Part shown: positions 10,805 through 22,168 of the stretch, one piece after another
How the letters are laid out: the number at the start of each line of letters is the position of its first letter
How positions within the stretch are numbered: the first letter of the stretch is position 1
Source of the DNA: Coffea arabica
Lineage: Eukaryota > Streptophyta > Magnoliopsida > Gentianales > Rubiaceae
DNA length: 64,000 nt
Assembly: GCF_036785885.1 (NCBI RefSeq)
Contig: NC_092320.1
Location: forward strand, 15,315,557 to 15,379,556
Direction: 5' to 3'
Made by a program: the position numbers and the translations under genes
The notes under the pieces: model-generated
What the model was told of the DNA's origin: nothing
The model's input: the letters and a program-made list of their open reading frames with translations, nothing else
Databases searched by the model: none

Positions 10805-10807
10805 TAA

Positions 10808-12660
10808 TCCATAAATTAATTATAGAGTAGTAGTAGAATTTTCTAACTCTTTATTGAAGTTGGTGAGAAGACTTGGGATAAATATAGCAATAGCGGAGTA
10901 GTGTAGCAGCAGTTATGTAGACGTGGTTAATAGTAGATAAGTATTATAGCAATAGGCATGTAAACGTTGAAGAAGTAGGGAGGACGTGAGAGTATGGGCG
11001 GGATATGAGATGATTATATATTTTTACTCAATCATGCAAGAGTAAAATCGAAATAACAAATAATGACAGATTTTTTTTTTTTAAACACCAAATTAAACTC
11101 GTTCAGCAAAGTGCAGAGAAATTGTAAATAAGAGCCGTAAATTGGTCCCAGAAAGATATGTCGATCTCCCAACATCAGCTGATCAGAAAGAAAGAAAGAA
11201 AGAAAGAGAGATGAAATGACCCAGTCCTTACCTGTCCTTCCGTATATGCGTACCATAATAATAATGATAGCGAGCTGGTGATTAATTGAAGCCTAAGGGT
11301 AAGGAATCACGAATTACATAAAAAATATATTCAAGACGTAATACTTGTACGACCGTCAATTAATCGTCATACACTAATGTTCAAGTTGACCCAAATTGCA
11401 ATTTTATACTCTCCTTTGTTATGTGCACCCGGGATTCCGGAAATGGGCTCATTATCACATAATTCTACTTCTGTGTTTATTTTAGTAACATTTCAGGGGC
11501 TGTAATTTTGAACTAAGTAGATATCCTCCTCTCTAAGTCGTTATCTTACTATGGTTTTAAGATTTTAAAAATTTTATGAAAGTGTCTCAGATCAAAGATG
11601 GAAATCTTAGAGACAAGGAGATTGAATTACGAGAAAATTAATGATTTTTTTTTTTTTTTGAAAAAAAAGAAGAGACTCTAAGCTTTAACAAAGAACTCAC
11701 TGAATTGTTGTTATTCATACTCCTGCTACTCTAATTCCTTTGCAGATTAGAGGATTACTGCGTCTAATTTCTCTTAATTTTCCCACAATTAGATCATTCA
11801 TTGTGAAAGATTACTACTCTTGGTGGTTTATTTATTTTCGTACATTGTACTTAGGAGATAAGGTTTATGTTCCCATCCTTAATACTTGTTTTGATTATTA
11901 ATAAAATTCGAACTGGCATCCCATTTCTGTGTACAGAGTTTTGCCAAAAAAATACTTACAATTTTGCTGAGTTTACAAGCCAGGTGATTGGAACTTACAC
12001 GACATAGTTTGATATATATGCACCAATCAATACATCATAGTCGTAGGTAAATCATGCAATATTCCCCAATTGTGTTTGTGTGTAGGAAATGGAATATGAA
12101 GATGAGTGAGAAAGTCACACGTATACAAAGTTTCCGGTTACAGGCATACAGTCCACAAAGTTATTATAATTAAGACCTTTAGACGGGCTGCAAAAGCTGG
12201 TTTCTACTTTAACAATTTTTTTTTTTTTTTTTTGGATAAATTAAAGATAAGTTCTTCACTTTCGCTGGTAAAATGTTTCAAATTAACCGAAAGTACGACA
12301 GATGAATTAAAGGAAGAATTGCACGGATCCCAGAGTCCTTGACCACCCCATCATCAGTAGGTGAAAATAGGTATCAGAAGGATTAAAGCAAAAAGGGAAA
12401 GCGAAATTACTGAAAATGTGAACTTCTAACCATATATATCATGGATTTAACTTCATCGATCTACTACTCATTGATGGCTATTGTCTCTCCAGCCAAAAGG
12501 CAACCCATTATACATATATATCGTCATATCCTTGCCCCATAGTAATTTTTTTTTTTTTTTGAGGAGTGAAAAAAAAAAAAGAAACAAAAGGAAACAGGCA
12601 AAAAAAAAAAAAAAGGAAGAAGAAAGAGTTACAGATTCCTGCTTCAATGAGATAAATTCA
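10808..12660. other. Gene-free spacer downstream of DUF761 gene
   Basis: Non-coding. It contains a (GAAA)n microsatellite at 11185-11209 and T- or A-runs at 11646-11660, 12219-12233, 12547-12560 and 12600-12614. ORFs crossing the runs are low-complexity artefacts. The part just left of 12663 is presumably the 3' UTR of the minus-strand DUF761 gene. Confidence 0.4.
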
Positions 12661-12662
12661 GT

Positions 12663-13295
12663 TCATGATATGCTTCTATCCATCATCTCTTGGAATCTCC
12701 TATAGGACTCTTGTTTCTCCAACCTGAACTTCTCATGGCTATTAGCAATGAACATATCAGCCAGCATGTCAATTTCATTGCCCTGATCATGATTGTTACG
12801 ATCCTTTCTCTCCTCAAGCCATTTGAGATATCCTGCAAGCTGCGAAGACGAATCTGGAGCACCTCCAATGAGTTCTTCGCAAGAATCTGTTGATGGGATT
12901 TCGCAAGTGTTCCACGAGGAATCATAGTACCAATCTTTGGATGAGTAGTAGCCTTCGAGCTTAGGCATGGGGGCAGGCATGACATGAGAAGAACACCAGT
13001 TATAATGCATCCTAAATGAGCCCAGAAACAGCTTGTTCTTGAGATTCTTGCTGTTCTTTTTCACGGACAGTTGAATGAACTGAAGCAGCTGAATATCTTT
13101 AAGAACTTGAATGACAATGGATTTTGCTTTGGTGAGGGCACGAACAATGCGGTACAAGTGTGAGAAGATGAAGGATTGGAGTATGGTTTTGAGCTTGGAG
13201 GAAGTCAGTTGAGCAGAAGATGAAGCTGATTTTAGGGAGGAACTGGTCTGAAGAGGAAGGTGGAGAGTTTTTGGATGAGAGGAGGGACCAGCCAT
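12663..13295 (-). CDS. DUF761 (cotton-fibre-protein-like) protein
   Basis: This is a single-exon 210-aa ORF with ATG at 13295. The final 37 residues (174-210) form the DUF761 signature: E-I-D-x-L-A-D-x-F-I, then H-E-K-F-R-L-E-K-Q-E-S-Y and R-F-Q-E-M-M. The N-terminus is Ser/Thr-rich, followed by a partly hydrophobic segment (residues 35-70) and a basic patch (79-90, KKNSKNLKNK). A C-x-E-I-rich acidic linker precedes the domain. Family members are plant-specific and poorly characterised, with reports linking some to growth and stress; no enzymatic role is known. The length fits the family. A TATA box 90 bp upstream supports this start. Confidence 0.87.
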   Translation of the reverse strand: MAGPSSHPKTLHLPLQTSSSLKSASSSAQLTSSKLKTILQSFIFSHLYRIVRALTKAKSIVIQVLKDIQLLQFIQLSVKKNSKNLKNKLFLGSFRMHYNWCSSHVMPAPMPKLEGYYSSKDWYYDSSWNTCEIPSTDSCEELIGGAPDSSSQLAGYLKWLEERKDRNNHDQGNEIDMLADMFIANSHEKFRLEKQESYRRFQEMMDRSIS

Positions 13296-13384
13296 TTCTT
13301 CTCTTTTGTTTCTTTTCTGTGGGGGATGAAATGAAATGAAATGGATTGAAGTGCTGTGCTATTCTCCAAACAGTCTTGATCAGT

Positions 13385-13392
13385 TTATAAAG
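13385..13392 (-). promoter_or_regulatory. TATA box of DUF761 gene
   Basis: On the minus strand the sequence reads CTTTATAAACTG, about 90 bp upstream of the ATG at 13295. It is the only good TATA match at a plausible distance. Confidence 0.55.
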
Positions 13393-15198
13393 GACCTCGA
13401 TGACCAAATGAGCACTGCATAGAAGTTAGTAGGTAATTCAAATAAAGTAGTGCCAACCACTTTTTAGACCATGAAGTACTAAGAATGGCTTTTCTTTTCC
13501 ATATCCATTTGTCACCGGTTTATACTTGGACAAGGACAGCGGTCACTAATTAGGCATCAAAAACTTTTACAGCTATTTAGCTTGTAATTTTCAATTAAAA
13601 ATGCAAAACAAAAAAAAATTGTAAGTGCTGTGGAATTCATATGCCAATGCATGAATGACATACAGGAAAAACAAGTTAACTTCTCAGTACATATATATGA
13701 TAGATACACATTCAAGAACTTGTAAGAAAGCCTTCACCTTGGTCTTTTTATGTTGTGTATTAGAATTCAGTCACTTATTAACACAACAAACAAACAAACA
13801 AAAAGATATCACTCCATTGTAATTTTGGAAGTACTATCTTGAGGTCAAATAAAATGGAGTACAAAAATATTAGAATTCTCATCCTTGTTCATTGAAATTT
13901 CAGTCAAACCTTAAACAGGATAACCATTTCTAGCCTGCCCCACTCTTGACATCGTGTGTGTCTAGCCTTTCATTTTTTTTCATTTCTGTGAATAATCAAC
14001 AAGCAAATTTTCGTTGTGCAAAGTGGAAAACCGCATAAAACAGACAAGTGTTTCGCAAAGTAATGCACTCTATTACTATTGAGAAAAATAAGAGCTTCTC
14101 AAAGAAAATAATTCGAGACGAAATCTGGATACTCTCCAGAGTAAGCTCTTTTTTTTTTTTCAATAAGTGAAAGGTTTTGAATTAAGAATTTCCTATTCAC
14201 AATCTTTCTCTCCTTACCGTCCAATCCAATCTTCGTCTTCCAAAATAAACTGACATTGACTCAATTTACATAATAACAAGCATCCCATTTCTAAAAGCTT
14301 AATTTTTTTTTTGTATTGTATACTTGATAAACTTTTAATCCGTGATATGTTTCATTCATCCAATATGTACCAAAATTTGTTTTGGTACAGTATACAAATG
14401 TCCCCGCCTCAGTTATTTTGAACTTTTGTGTTGGAGTGGAGAGAAATACGAAAAGATATATTAAAACAAAATCGAAAGATAAAAGAAAGCCATTTAGACA
14501 AACCATGGTCCAGAGCAGGTCTAGACAACCAAAGACAAGCGGTCTTAGGCAGTGGAAAAAGCAAATGACCACTGTACCTGTTTGTCGCCCAAGTCTTGCG
14601 GGCTTTCAGTTCAGTGAAAATCTAACCTGAAAAAAATAAAGAAAATCCAGCAACTCGAAGAGCTAAACAAGGCTGATTCTTCGCCGATATTGCAAGACCA
14701 ATGACTATTAAATTAGGGCACCATTCACTGCTGAACGCAAATGTTATAACCAGCAGACACAGCTAAAATCAAGGATTGAAGTCTTTGCCCGAGAAAAACA
14801 ACAATGGGAAAGTACCAAAAATAATGACTCTCTATTCTCCAACACCAGACCTAATTTCCTCTCCTTCTCTTCTTCCTAGTAGCTAAGATGAATGTGTGTC
14901 ATATTCTTTCTTTTTTTTTCCTTCTTGTTTTCCCCTAAAAAATATCCCTTTTAGAAGGGAGAGATGTTGAAAGGGTGGGGGCAACGATGAGATCAATCGA
15001 ATCTCCATGCTATTCAAAAAGAAAAAAAAATTAAGTATTTCCTCAAGAAATCTACTATTAAAGTACATATGGCTTGGTAATATTGCCAACTCTTATTTAT
15101 GGTGTTCGTATCTGTACGAGATTGGAGGTTCAGTATGCTATTTCATTTTCTCATGTTGTAATTGAAAAAAAAAAAAAAAAAACCATGCTAGTGCTTGT

Positions 15199-15200
<2 letters not shown>

Positions 15201-15259
<59 letters not shown>
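15201..15259. repeat. (AT)n microsatellite, about 29 units
   Basis: This is an uninterrupted AT dinucleotide run. It creates a spurious Tyr-Ile repeat frame on the plus strand. Such long pure runs are normally highly length-polymorphic. Confidence 0.95.
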
Positions 15260-15263
<4 letters not shown>

Positions 15264-15533
15264 TATCTATTAGACCCTCCATGCTTGCTTGGAAAAGTTA
15301 ACTATCAAAGCACCTAAATGAAATCTAGTTCAATCTTACCAAACTTTAGCTTTTATCTAAGTTTTTTGTGCTGTCAACCTAAACCAGCTAATTCACATAC
15401 TGTTAGTTCAATTTTCTCTACTTAATCAAAAATAGAAAAGGAAAAACACTAGAATGAAGGTTTCAACAAAGAGAGAAATAAAGGAAATATTAACTGGCAT
15501 ATCCTCTTTCCAATTTTTTTATGAACACGTCAG

Positions 15534-15600
15534 ATATATATATATATATATGTGTGTGTGTGTATGTGTGTGTGTGTGTGTTCTCTCTCCTCTCTCTCCA
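15534..15600. repeat. Compound (AT)n-(GT)n-(CT)n microsatellite
   Basis: Nine or so AT units are followed by GT units interrupted once by 'at', then by CT-rich sequence up to about 15600. Non-coding. Confidence 0.93.
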
Positions 15601-17055
15601 GATTCTCTTTCAAGATAATCAACCAATATCACCTAATCCACATTAATCTCCTATTACAGCGGCTTAAGTAGGCTACCACTTTTGGTCCCCTATATGATGT
15701 GATAATCATTAGTTTAATTCTGATTAGAGGTGCAATCAAAAGTAAATATGGAGAATAATAACTTTCAGAGGTAGATACAAGGGTGTCCCACAAAATTGTA
15801 CAACACATTGAAGATTCCCACAAGTTTACAACTTTTTTCCCTTAAGTCGAAAAGCTGTGTCGATAATTTCATTCATTGTCAATGAAAGCTTTATGCATGG
15901 TTTCCAATTTAATTAATTATCTTAACTAATTAATTGATGGAATCTGGAATAATAAGACGCCTATGCTGAAATTGGACCCAAAAAAAAATACTTTGAAAAA
16001 TGCTGATGTTCAATTTGCAAATAGACACGATTTGGATCGTTCTGTTGGAAACTTCGATCAAAACATTTAACTATTTTGTGCATTACAACTAGATAAACAT
16101 AATACTTTCTAGATGCAAGTTTGAGTAGACTGTGAAGTGTAATAACGGATTCTTTATTTATTAGTACCAATTAACTTTCTCCAAAAAAAAAAAAAAAAAG
16201 CCGCATAACTTAATCCAAGCTGACACAGGTTTAAATTTAAGATTTCAAGAACTTGCAAGTCTAGCATCAAGATTCTCCCTCGTGATGGAAGATTAGCCTT
16301 GTTTTTCTTTTCTATTCTTTTCTACTTCTTATTCTCCCCAACTCATGTTGATGCCACTCACTTTCTAGTTTCTACCCTACCCCTTTTTAGATTTGCAATA
16401 TCATAACCTTATCATGACCCTAAAGGTAAATAAAGAAAGATTTTGTAAAAGAGAAGCTTGTAGCTTAAGCCTAGTTTCGGAGGTATTTAATTTCAAAATT
16501 CCAGGAGGGAGGAAATTGAAGCAGGTCAAAAGAAATTGTGCAAAACCATGGATGTGACGATTTTTTTCCCTAACAAAACCATGGATTAATTGGTTCTTTT
16601 TTTTTTTTTGGTATAATATGTAGGTTCTTTTCATTTAAATCAATGCCTTGAATAATTTTTGAAACGTCACAGTTTTTATAGTATGGGGCTTTAATTTGAC
16701 AATTTACCATCCTTTCATAATTCCAAAAAAAAAATTAATGATTGTGCCTTGATTATTTAACTGCAAAGCACACTACATTATATGTTTCAGTTACAAACCT
16801 TTGTATACTATTACTATGTAAGTACTTAACAATTTTCATGTCACAGAAAAATGCATTATGTATGGACATTTAACTTAGACTTCCATATCAAATATGCAGC
16901 TTAATTATGGCATTAAGGGTCCTTAAACAACTGAGGCTACTTCACTCAAATAACAATATATATACACAAAGAGGATTAATGAAATCTTATATATTTTAGA
17001 ATTAGTAGCATTGTGTCTCAATCGACTTCGATTACTTGTAATTAATTAAGGATTA

Positions 17056-17196
17056 ATCTTCTATATATTGACAGTGTATATAATTTTATCATTAAATGCA
17101 TGACATATAATCCAAATTTGAATTTGAAACTCAAACTTTGTATATGTATCGTATATCAACTTGTGATAGTGTATATACTATCAGCGTATATAAAAT
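17056..17196. mobile_element. Tourist-like MITE, 141 bp
   Basis: The inverted ends are 'atcttctatatattgac' and 'agcgtatataaaat' (imperfect). Target-site duplications tta lie at 17053-17055 and 17197-17199. A 3-bp TTA/TAA duplication is typical of PIF/Harbinger-derived Tourist elements. The internal AT-rich sequence is shared with the copies near 10.6, 30.4 and 61.3 kb. Confidence 0.65.
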
Positions 17197-17794
17197 TTAC
17201 TCGTTAATTAATTTAATCTTGAACTAAGAACTAATAAACTATGTGGTGTAAGATTTTCGAGTTTTCTCTCCACCAAGCGATCAATAACAGATGGAAAAGA
17301 ACATGTCGCTCAGGTCTTGAATTACTGAGAAAAAAGCATAGCATTCTGGCCTTGGAACTAGAGGTGTACAGAAAAGGAAATAAAGCCGAAAGACTGAAAA
17401 ACAGTTGGTGAAACATGAAGCCAACTTTAATCTGTACTAACAAAATCAAAGTTCCATTCAATCAAATTGGAAGATTTTGGAACACATCAGAACTGTTTTC
17501 TTTATCATATTCCCTGGAATCATATGTCAAAATCATATAGTGCAAAAAGTTCGACCATTTCTCCTTTCCGGATTCCAAAATTTGAATTCCTCTTTCCTTC
17601 CTTTAGTTTCCTCTCTTTTTCTTGTTTGTCCAATGTTTAAATTTTCCAAGGACGTCATTTAACCATTCGTTGATGTCGTCAAAAACTTTAATCTTCTCTT
17701 TCTTTCATCCATTATATAATTTAGATTACACCTAAATGAGACCATAGAATTTATTGAAATGCAACGTATAGATTGAAATATTAAACTTGTCAAC

Positions 17795-17846
<52 letters not shown>
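17795..17846. repeat. Compound (AT)n-(AG)n microsatellite
   Basis: About ten AT units run directly into about sixteen AG units. It lies about 140 bp left of the hAT element at 17989. Confidence 0.93.
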
Positions 17847-17848
<2 letters not shown>

Positions 17849-17988
17849 GTATATATCCTTCTTATTTGACTGATTGGTCTTCCTTTGAATTCAGCTCATG
17901 TCTACGCCTGTTCTAGGAAGAGTTTACACTAAAAACCAAAACACTTATACAGTTTTTTTTTACTTTTGTATACAGTTTTACTTAGGAA

Positions 17989-19040
17989 TAGACATGTCAA
18001 TGAGTCGAATTTTACCCAGACCCAATATATTTGGGAAGAGTTTGGATTTAATTTCTCAAATTCAGACCTTACCCAGACCCTATGAGAGAGTCATGGGTCT
18101 GGGTAGGGTCTGATTTTCTAGAATCCATATCCAAATCCAGATCCATACCAGACTTTATCCAAATCCATATATATTTAATTAAATATAATATATATAGGTA
18201 AATTTATAAAAGAATATAATATTTTATGGCTAGTGGATCGAATACATTAAGATTTTATGGCATCAGAATCTACATTTAGTATTGGTGGTTGGGTGATTGA
18301 TGAGACTCGTGGTTGGGTGGTTGGGTGGTTGGTTGGGTGATATGGTTGAAACATTAGTGATTGCTGATAATTGGATTGAATCAAAAAAAAAAAAAGAGTA
18401 AGTATTTATAAATTTTCTTATTCTATTATTTATTTGCCATTGGTCATTAGTCAAATGACTTTTATCTCATTCACTATTTTAGTGCTGGATTGTAAGACAT
18501 CTACTAACATTGAGGTTTAAATAAAAAAAAGAGGTGCAAAATTACATTTTTTTTAATAAGACTAAATATTTATATATGTTATGGTTGTTTTCTTTTTTAA
18601 AAACTAATCGTAATTGCCATTGTAATTGGTACAAACTTTTTCAAGAAAAGGAGAAAAGGTAAAGGCAAACAAATGAAATATTAGATGTGAATGCAGTTGA
18701 ATTTTTGAAAATATATAGAAGTAGTCAATAATAATTCTTTCTTTGAATTCACAATATTGCATTCAACTTGTCGAATGTTAATTTTATTATTTGAAAACAA
18801 AAGTTGGATAGTATTTATATTATTTATGAACTCTATATATTTTAAATACATTTTTACTTTAGTATGTTCAGAAAATATCCATGAATGCCCATTGGATACT
18901 CAGATCCATAAGGGTTTGGGTATGGACTTACTTTTTCAGACCTACAAGTGTTTGGATCGGGGTCTAGGTCTAACTAAATTAAATGAGTCTAAATCTCGAT
19001 CAAAGGAATTCAATCCAAATCCTACCCATTGACGTGCCTG
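17989..19040. mobile_element. Non-autonomous hAT-type transposon, 1052 bp
   Basis: A perfect 8-bp target-site duplication 'cttaggaa' flanks it at 17981-17988 and 19041-19048. The terminal inverted repeats are 'tagacatgtcaatgagt' and the complement of 'acccattgacgtgcctg'. Subterminal repeats of the type 'acccagaccc' / 'gggtctgggtagggtctg' lie inside the left end, and 'ggatcggggtctaggtct' inside the right. No transposase is encoded; internal frames are short and AT-rich. Its termini differ from those of the 861-1622 element, so it is a separate hAT family. Confidence 0.93.
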
Positions 19041-19049
19041 CTTAGGAAT

Positions 19050-21178
19050 ATAAACATGTCATAGTTTGTACAGACCCATTTATTGGCTTGACCACTCCTA
19101 ATTTTTACGTGCATGAAATATGAGGAAGCAGCCTAAGGTAAAAGGAGGATATTGTAGCACATCAAGTTGGGATAAGGAATGCAAGGTTAAATAACAACAA
19201 TAATAGTAATAATAATAAAGCCAATAAAAGTCGGTGTCAAAGAAAGGAAACAAAAAAAAATCGTTTGCGTAAAATCGATTCTTTTGTCCGATTAATTGTC
19301 TAGGGATTGCAAGTTGTTTCAGATCAATTAAATAAATGTCGTTCATTTTATTACATCTTTTTCAGCGGAAAGCCACAAATTAGCAATCCACGAATCCGAC
19401 AACATGATTACTTATGTGGTATTTTAATTTGCCAAATTGCTACATTACTAATTAATAAAGTAGGATTCAATGCAATTCAACAAAATCCATAGTCTATAAT
19501 TAAGAAGGGAATTGCATCTCGTGACAACGTACACATAAGCTTGATCTGAAAGGCACATTCTCAAAGCAAATGGTAGTGAAAGTTTTTAGCATTAAAAAGC
19601 AGGTGATTGGAAAGATGATGAACATTTGACGTGGGCTACAGTCTTATAAGGTGTGACGAACCTGACTATTTGAGGACCCAAACCATAATTTTTAGGGTCA
19701 AGTAGTTTTTTTTTTAATGCCTGCTAATTATCTGTGGTTCAAAGAGAGCTAATAGAAGGAATTTTATACAATTTTATGAGATATTTTGAGGGACTTTTGG
19801 AACTTTCTTTTGGAATTTTACAAAATTTGTACGCTTCTTGTGTCGGTTGCCGATGTGTGGTTAGTTTATGAAGGATAATCTGGCCGGGGCATCGGATCTC
19901 TAATGTGGCCAAAATTTTGATACATCATTACATTGGCTTTTTTTCTGATGGTTTAACTTCAATTTTACTGTTTGACTAACCAGTGCCCAATGGAAGCTCG
20001 TTAGGAAGGAATTTAGGTGTTAATTTTTTTAAAAAGTGTAGTTAATTTACAAAAAATCTAAATGTAGAAAGTAGATTAAAATTTTCGCTTTACAGACTAG
20101 TCTGAACTTGTGCTCCATTTTCACCTTGCATCAAAATATCAATTCGAATTAGACACGTTGCATCCTAACATGTCAATTTTATCCAACTAAAATCCAATCG
20201 ATAACAATATTAGTAAAACTAATTACATCGAAGACCGTGCACAAAAATCGCTTTTACATAATTGATAGGGTATGTGAGACGATGGTACATACTTCATTTA
20301 CAAATAACCATCTTCAACGAAAAAAAAAACAATAAGCTTGATATTTTTTTTTTTTTTTTTTTTGTGTTTTGGGGGGGGGGGGGGGGGGGGTGTAGAATAA
20401 GCTAGACGATCATGAACCATAAACATGACGAGAATATCTTTCCATTTGATATCAAAGCTGTGCTGATTCACCCAATGGTCTTTTCTTTACTATAGGAAGC
20501 AAGAATTATACCTAGACACCAGTCATTAGTCAGCAATGATTCTAAAAGTGGAGCATTAGGCATAAGGAGTCTATTATTGTTTAGCTATCGGAACTCTTTC
20601 CAGCTATGCATTTGTGCCAAAATAACACACAATCATTTGGAAGCTCCAATGACCTCAACACGATAGCCATTGGCACATGAAATGTAGAAAAGCAGGAAGC
20701 TTCGATTGATACAAGGTTTAAGCACATCATCTTCATGCATTCATCGAAAGGATGAAAATTTTGATTGAATCATCGAATGATTATGTTGCGTGTGAGAGCC
20801 CACTGGTTGATGAATTGAATCAATGAATGATTGCATGATTCAATGGTTTTGCTCACCAATGAAGCTGTCGAAACAAAATTTCCAACAGCCCACGAAGGCT
20901 TCTCAACTCTTCAATACCAAATGTGGAAACCGAATTTTTGGACACCGAAGTGTGATGTGTTTAGTTGACGTTTGATGATCTTGTAATCACCAAGTGGAAG
21001 CGTTTTAGTTGTGAACATATTGATTGAGTTCAACAGCTTGAATCTTCTAGCAAGCTAAATTTCATTGCGTAGATTGGCATGAAGCTCCGAAATTTCTATG
21101 ACGATAATGCTAACTTATTGTCACCCCCATACGAACTCCATAAGAAGTTAGGGTTGGAAAGTCCCATAATTATGCATT
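19050..21178. other. Gene-free region with a long T/G homopolymer pair
   Basis: No coding gene was recognised. A T-run at 20344-20363 followed by a G-run at 20371-20390 is prominent; frames around it are artefacts. The stretch 20400-21170 has a more balanced composition but no motif I can name. Confidence 0.4.
20344..20390. repeat. T-run followed by G-run
   Basis: About 20 T, a short spacer 'gtgtttt', then 20 G. Such a long G-run is unusual in AT-rich plant DNA and its length may be affected by sequencing or assembly. Confidence 0.9.
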
Positions 21179-21307
21179 ACATACAAAATCAAGCACAAAT
21201 CAGATGATAAGACGCTTCACCTGTAACCCGTAAAGTCATGAGTTCGATCTATCGCTGTAGTAAAAGATGAACCACTATTGACCGCCTTCAACAAAAAAAA
21301 AAAAAAA
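21179..21307 (+). mobile_element. tRNA-derived SINE-like retroposon with poly(A)
   Basis: The element contains an A-box-like 'gataagacgcttcacc' and a B-box-like 'gagttcgatct' about 35 bp later, then a unique region and an A-run at 21292-21307. 'atgcatt' occurs immediately before (21172-21178) and after (21308-21314), consistent with a 7-bp target-site duplication. It is not a functional tRNA gene: there is no acceptor-stem pairing. Confidence 0.6.
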
Positions 21308-21314
21308 ATGCATT

Positions 21315-22168
21315 TGTATGTACTTTTCTTTGAATATATTCCAAAAAGGGTAACAAGAGTTGAATCTTAAACATATGTGCTCTCCAGTAAAGGGAATTAG
21401 GAGAATTAGTAAACAAACAAATCGATGGCAGATTACTCTTTCTTTTTTCGTTTTTATTTCAATAAAATGTTAAATCAATTTATGAGTTTTGTGGTTGTTA
21501 AAAACAATTACTACCATTTAATCACCAAATACCAATTTTCTTTTGTTTAATGGTAAAGATGGTGCTGCATGTTACCTTTCTTTTCTTTTGCATCTCCGTA
21601 ATATGAGTGGCAGAAGATCTGTCAACTTTGTGGTCATTCAATTGCCAAAAAGCAAGAGTTTCTTTAAAAGTTAATATGGCCTTGTAATAACTTGATAGCA
21701 CGTAGACAATGTCACTATCACAACTGAAATTTACAAGGAATTGGAGGGGAAAATGGACACAGGTATTTGGTAGCCACCTTCGTCGCAACTCTCTAAAATT
21801 TGAGTTCAGTATCTTTATGCTTTTCAGTATTTTAGGTTTTATTTAGATCCGAATTCAAATTTCACATATACCATATGCAGCTTCGGAGTAGAATTTCACA
21901 TAGCCACAGAAGTTGGGAAGGCAATGAAGTAACCCCGCCACCAAATGGGATCAAATAGAAATGGAAGAATGGAACAACTTCACTATCAGATGGGATAAGA
22001 AGCCTCAACGAATCCATTTCTGACAATTGTGCTCTGTTGTCTACACAAGATTACAAGTTCTACATATGAACAACTTATCTACAGCTTGCTCCTCAACCGC
22101 TGCATTCTAAAGTGCTTCAGGGAGTCTTTGTTTGATCTTCTTCTCCACCTCTGGTATGCATGCGGATA
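21315..22168. other. 3' flank and probable 3' UTR of the FIO1-like gene
   Basis: No separate gene is seen. The minus-strand frame 21522-21788 has no ATG-anchored or family support. Sequence just below 22169 is probably the 3' UTR of the methyltransferase gene. Confidence 0.4.

Larger units (their letters stand above)
13400..17050. other. Intergenic region with microsatellites, no gene seen
   Basis: No ORF here resembles a protein family. The interval holds A/T homopolymers (for example 15162-15181 and 16181-16198) and the long AT and AT/GT microsatellites listed separately. The frame 14382-14630 is open but lacks compositional or motif support. Confidence 0.4.

Noticed and set aside
15074-15301. 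ORF with a long Tyr-Ile repeat
   Set aside because: It is the translation of the (AT)n microsatellite and has no coding support.
21195-21245. A tRNA gene suggested by A-box and B-box-like motifs
   Set aside because: No acceptor, D or anticodon stems can be formed, and a poly(A) tract follows; it fits a SINE better. The B-box-like motifs near 27530 and 50685 were rejected as tRNA genes for the same reason.
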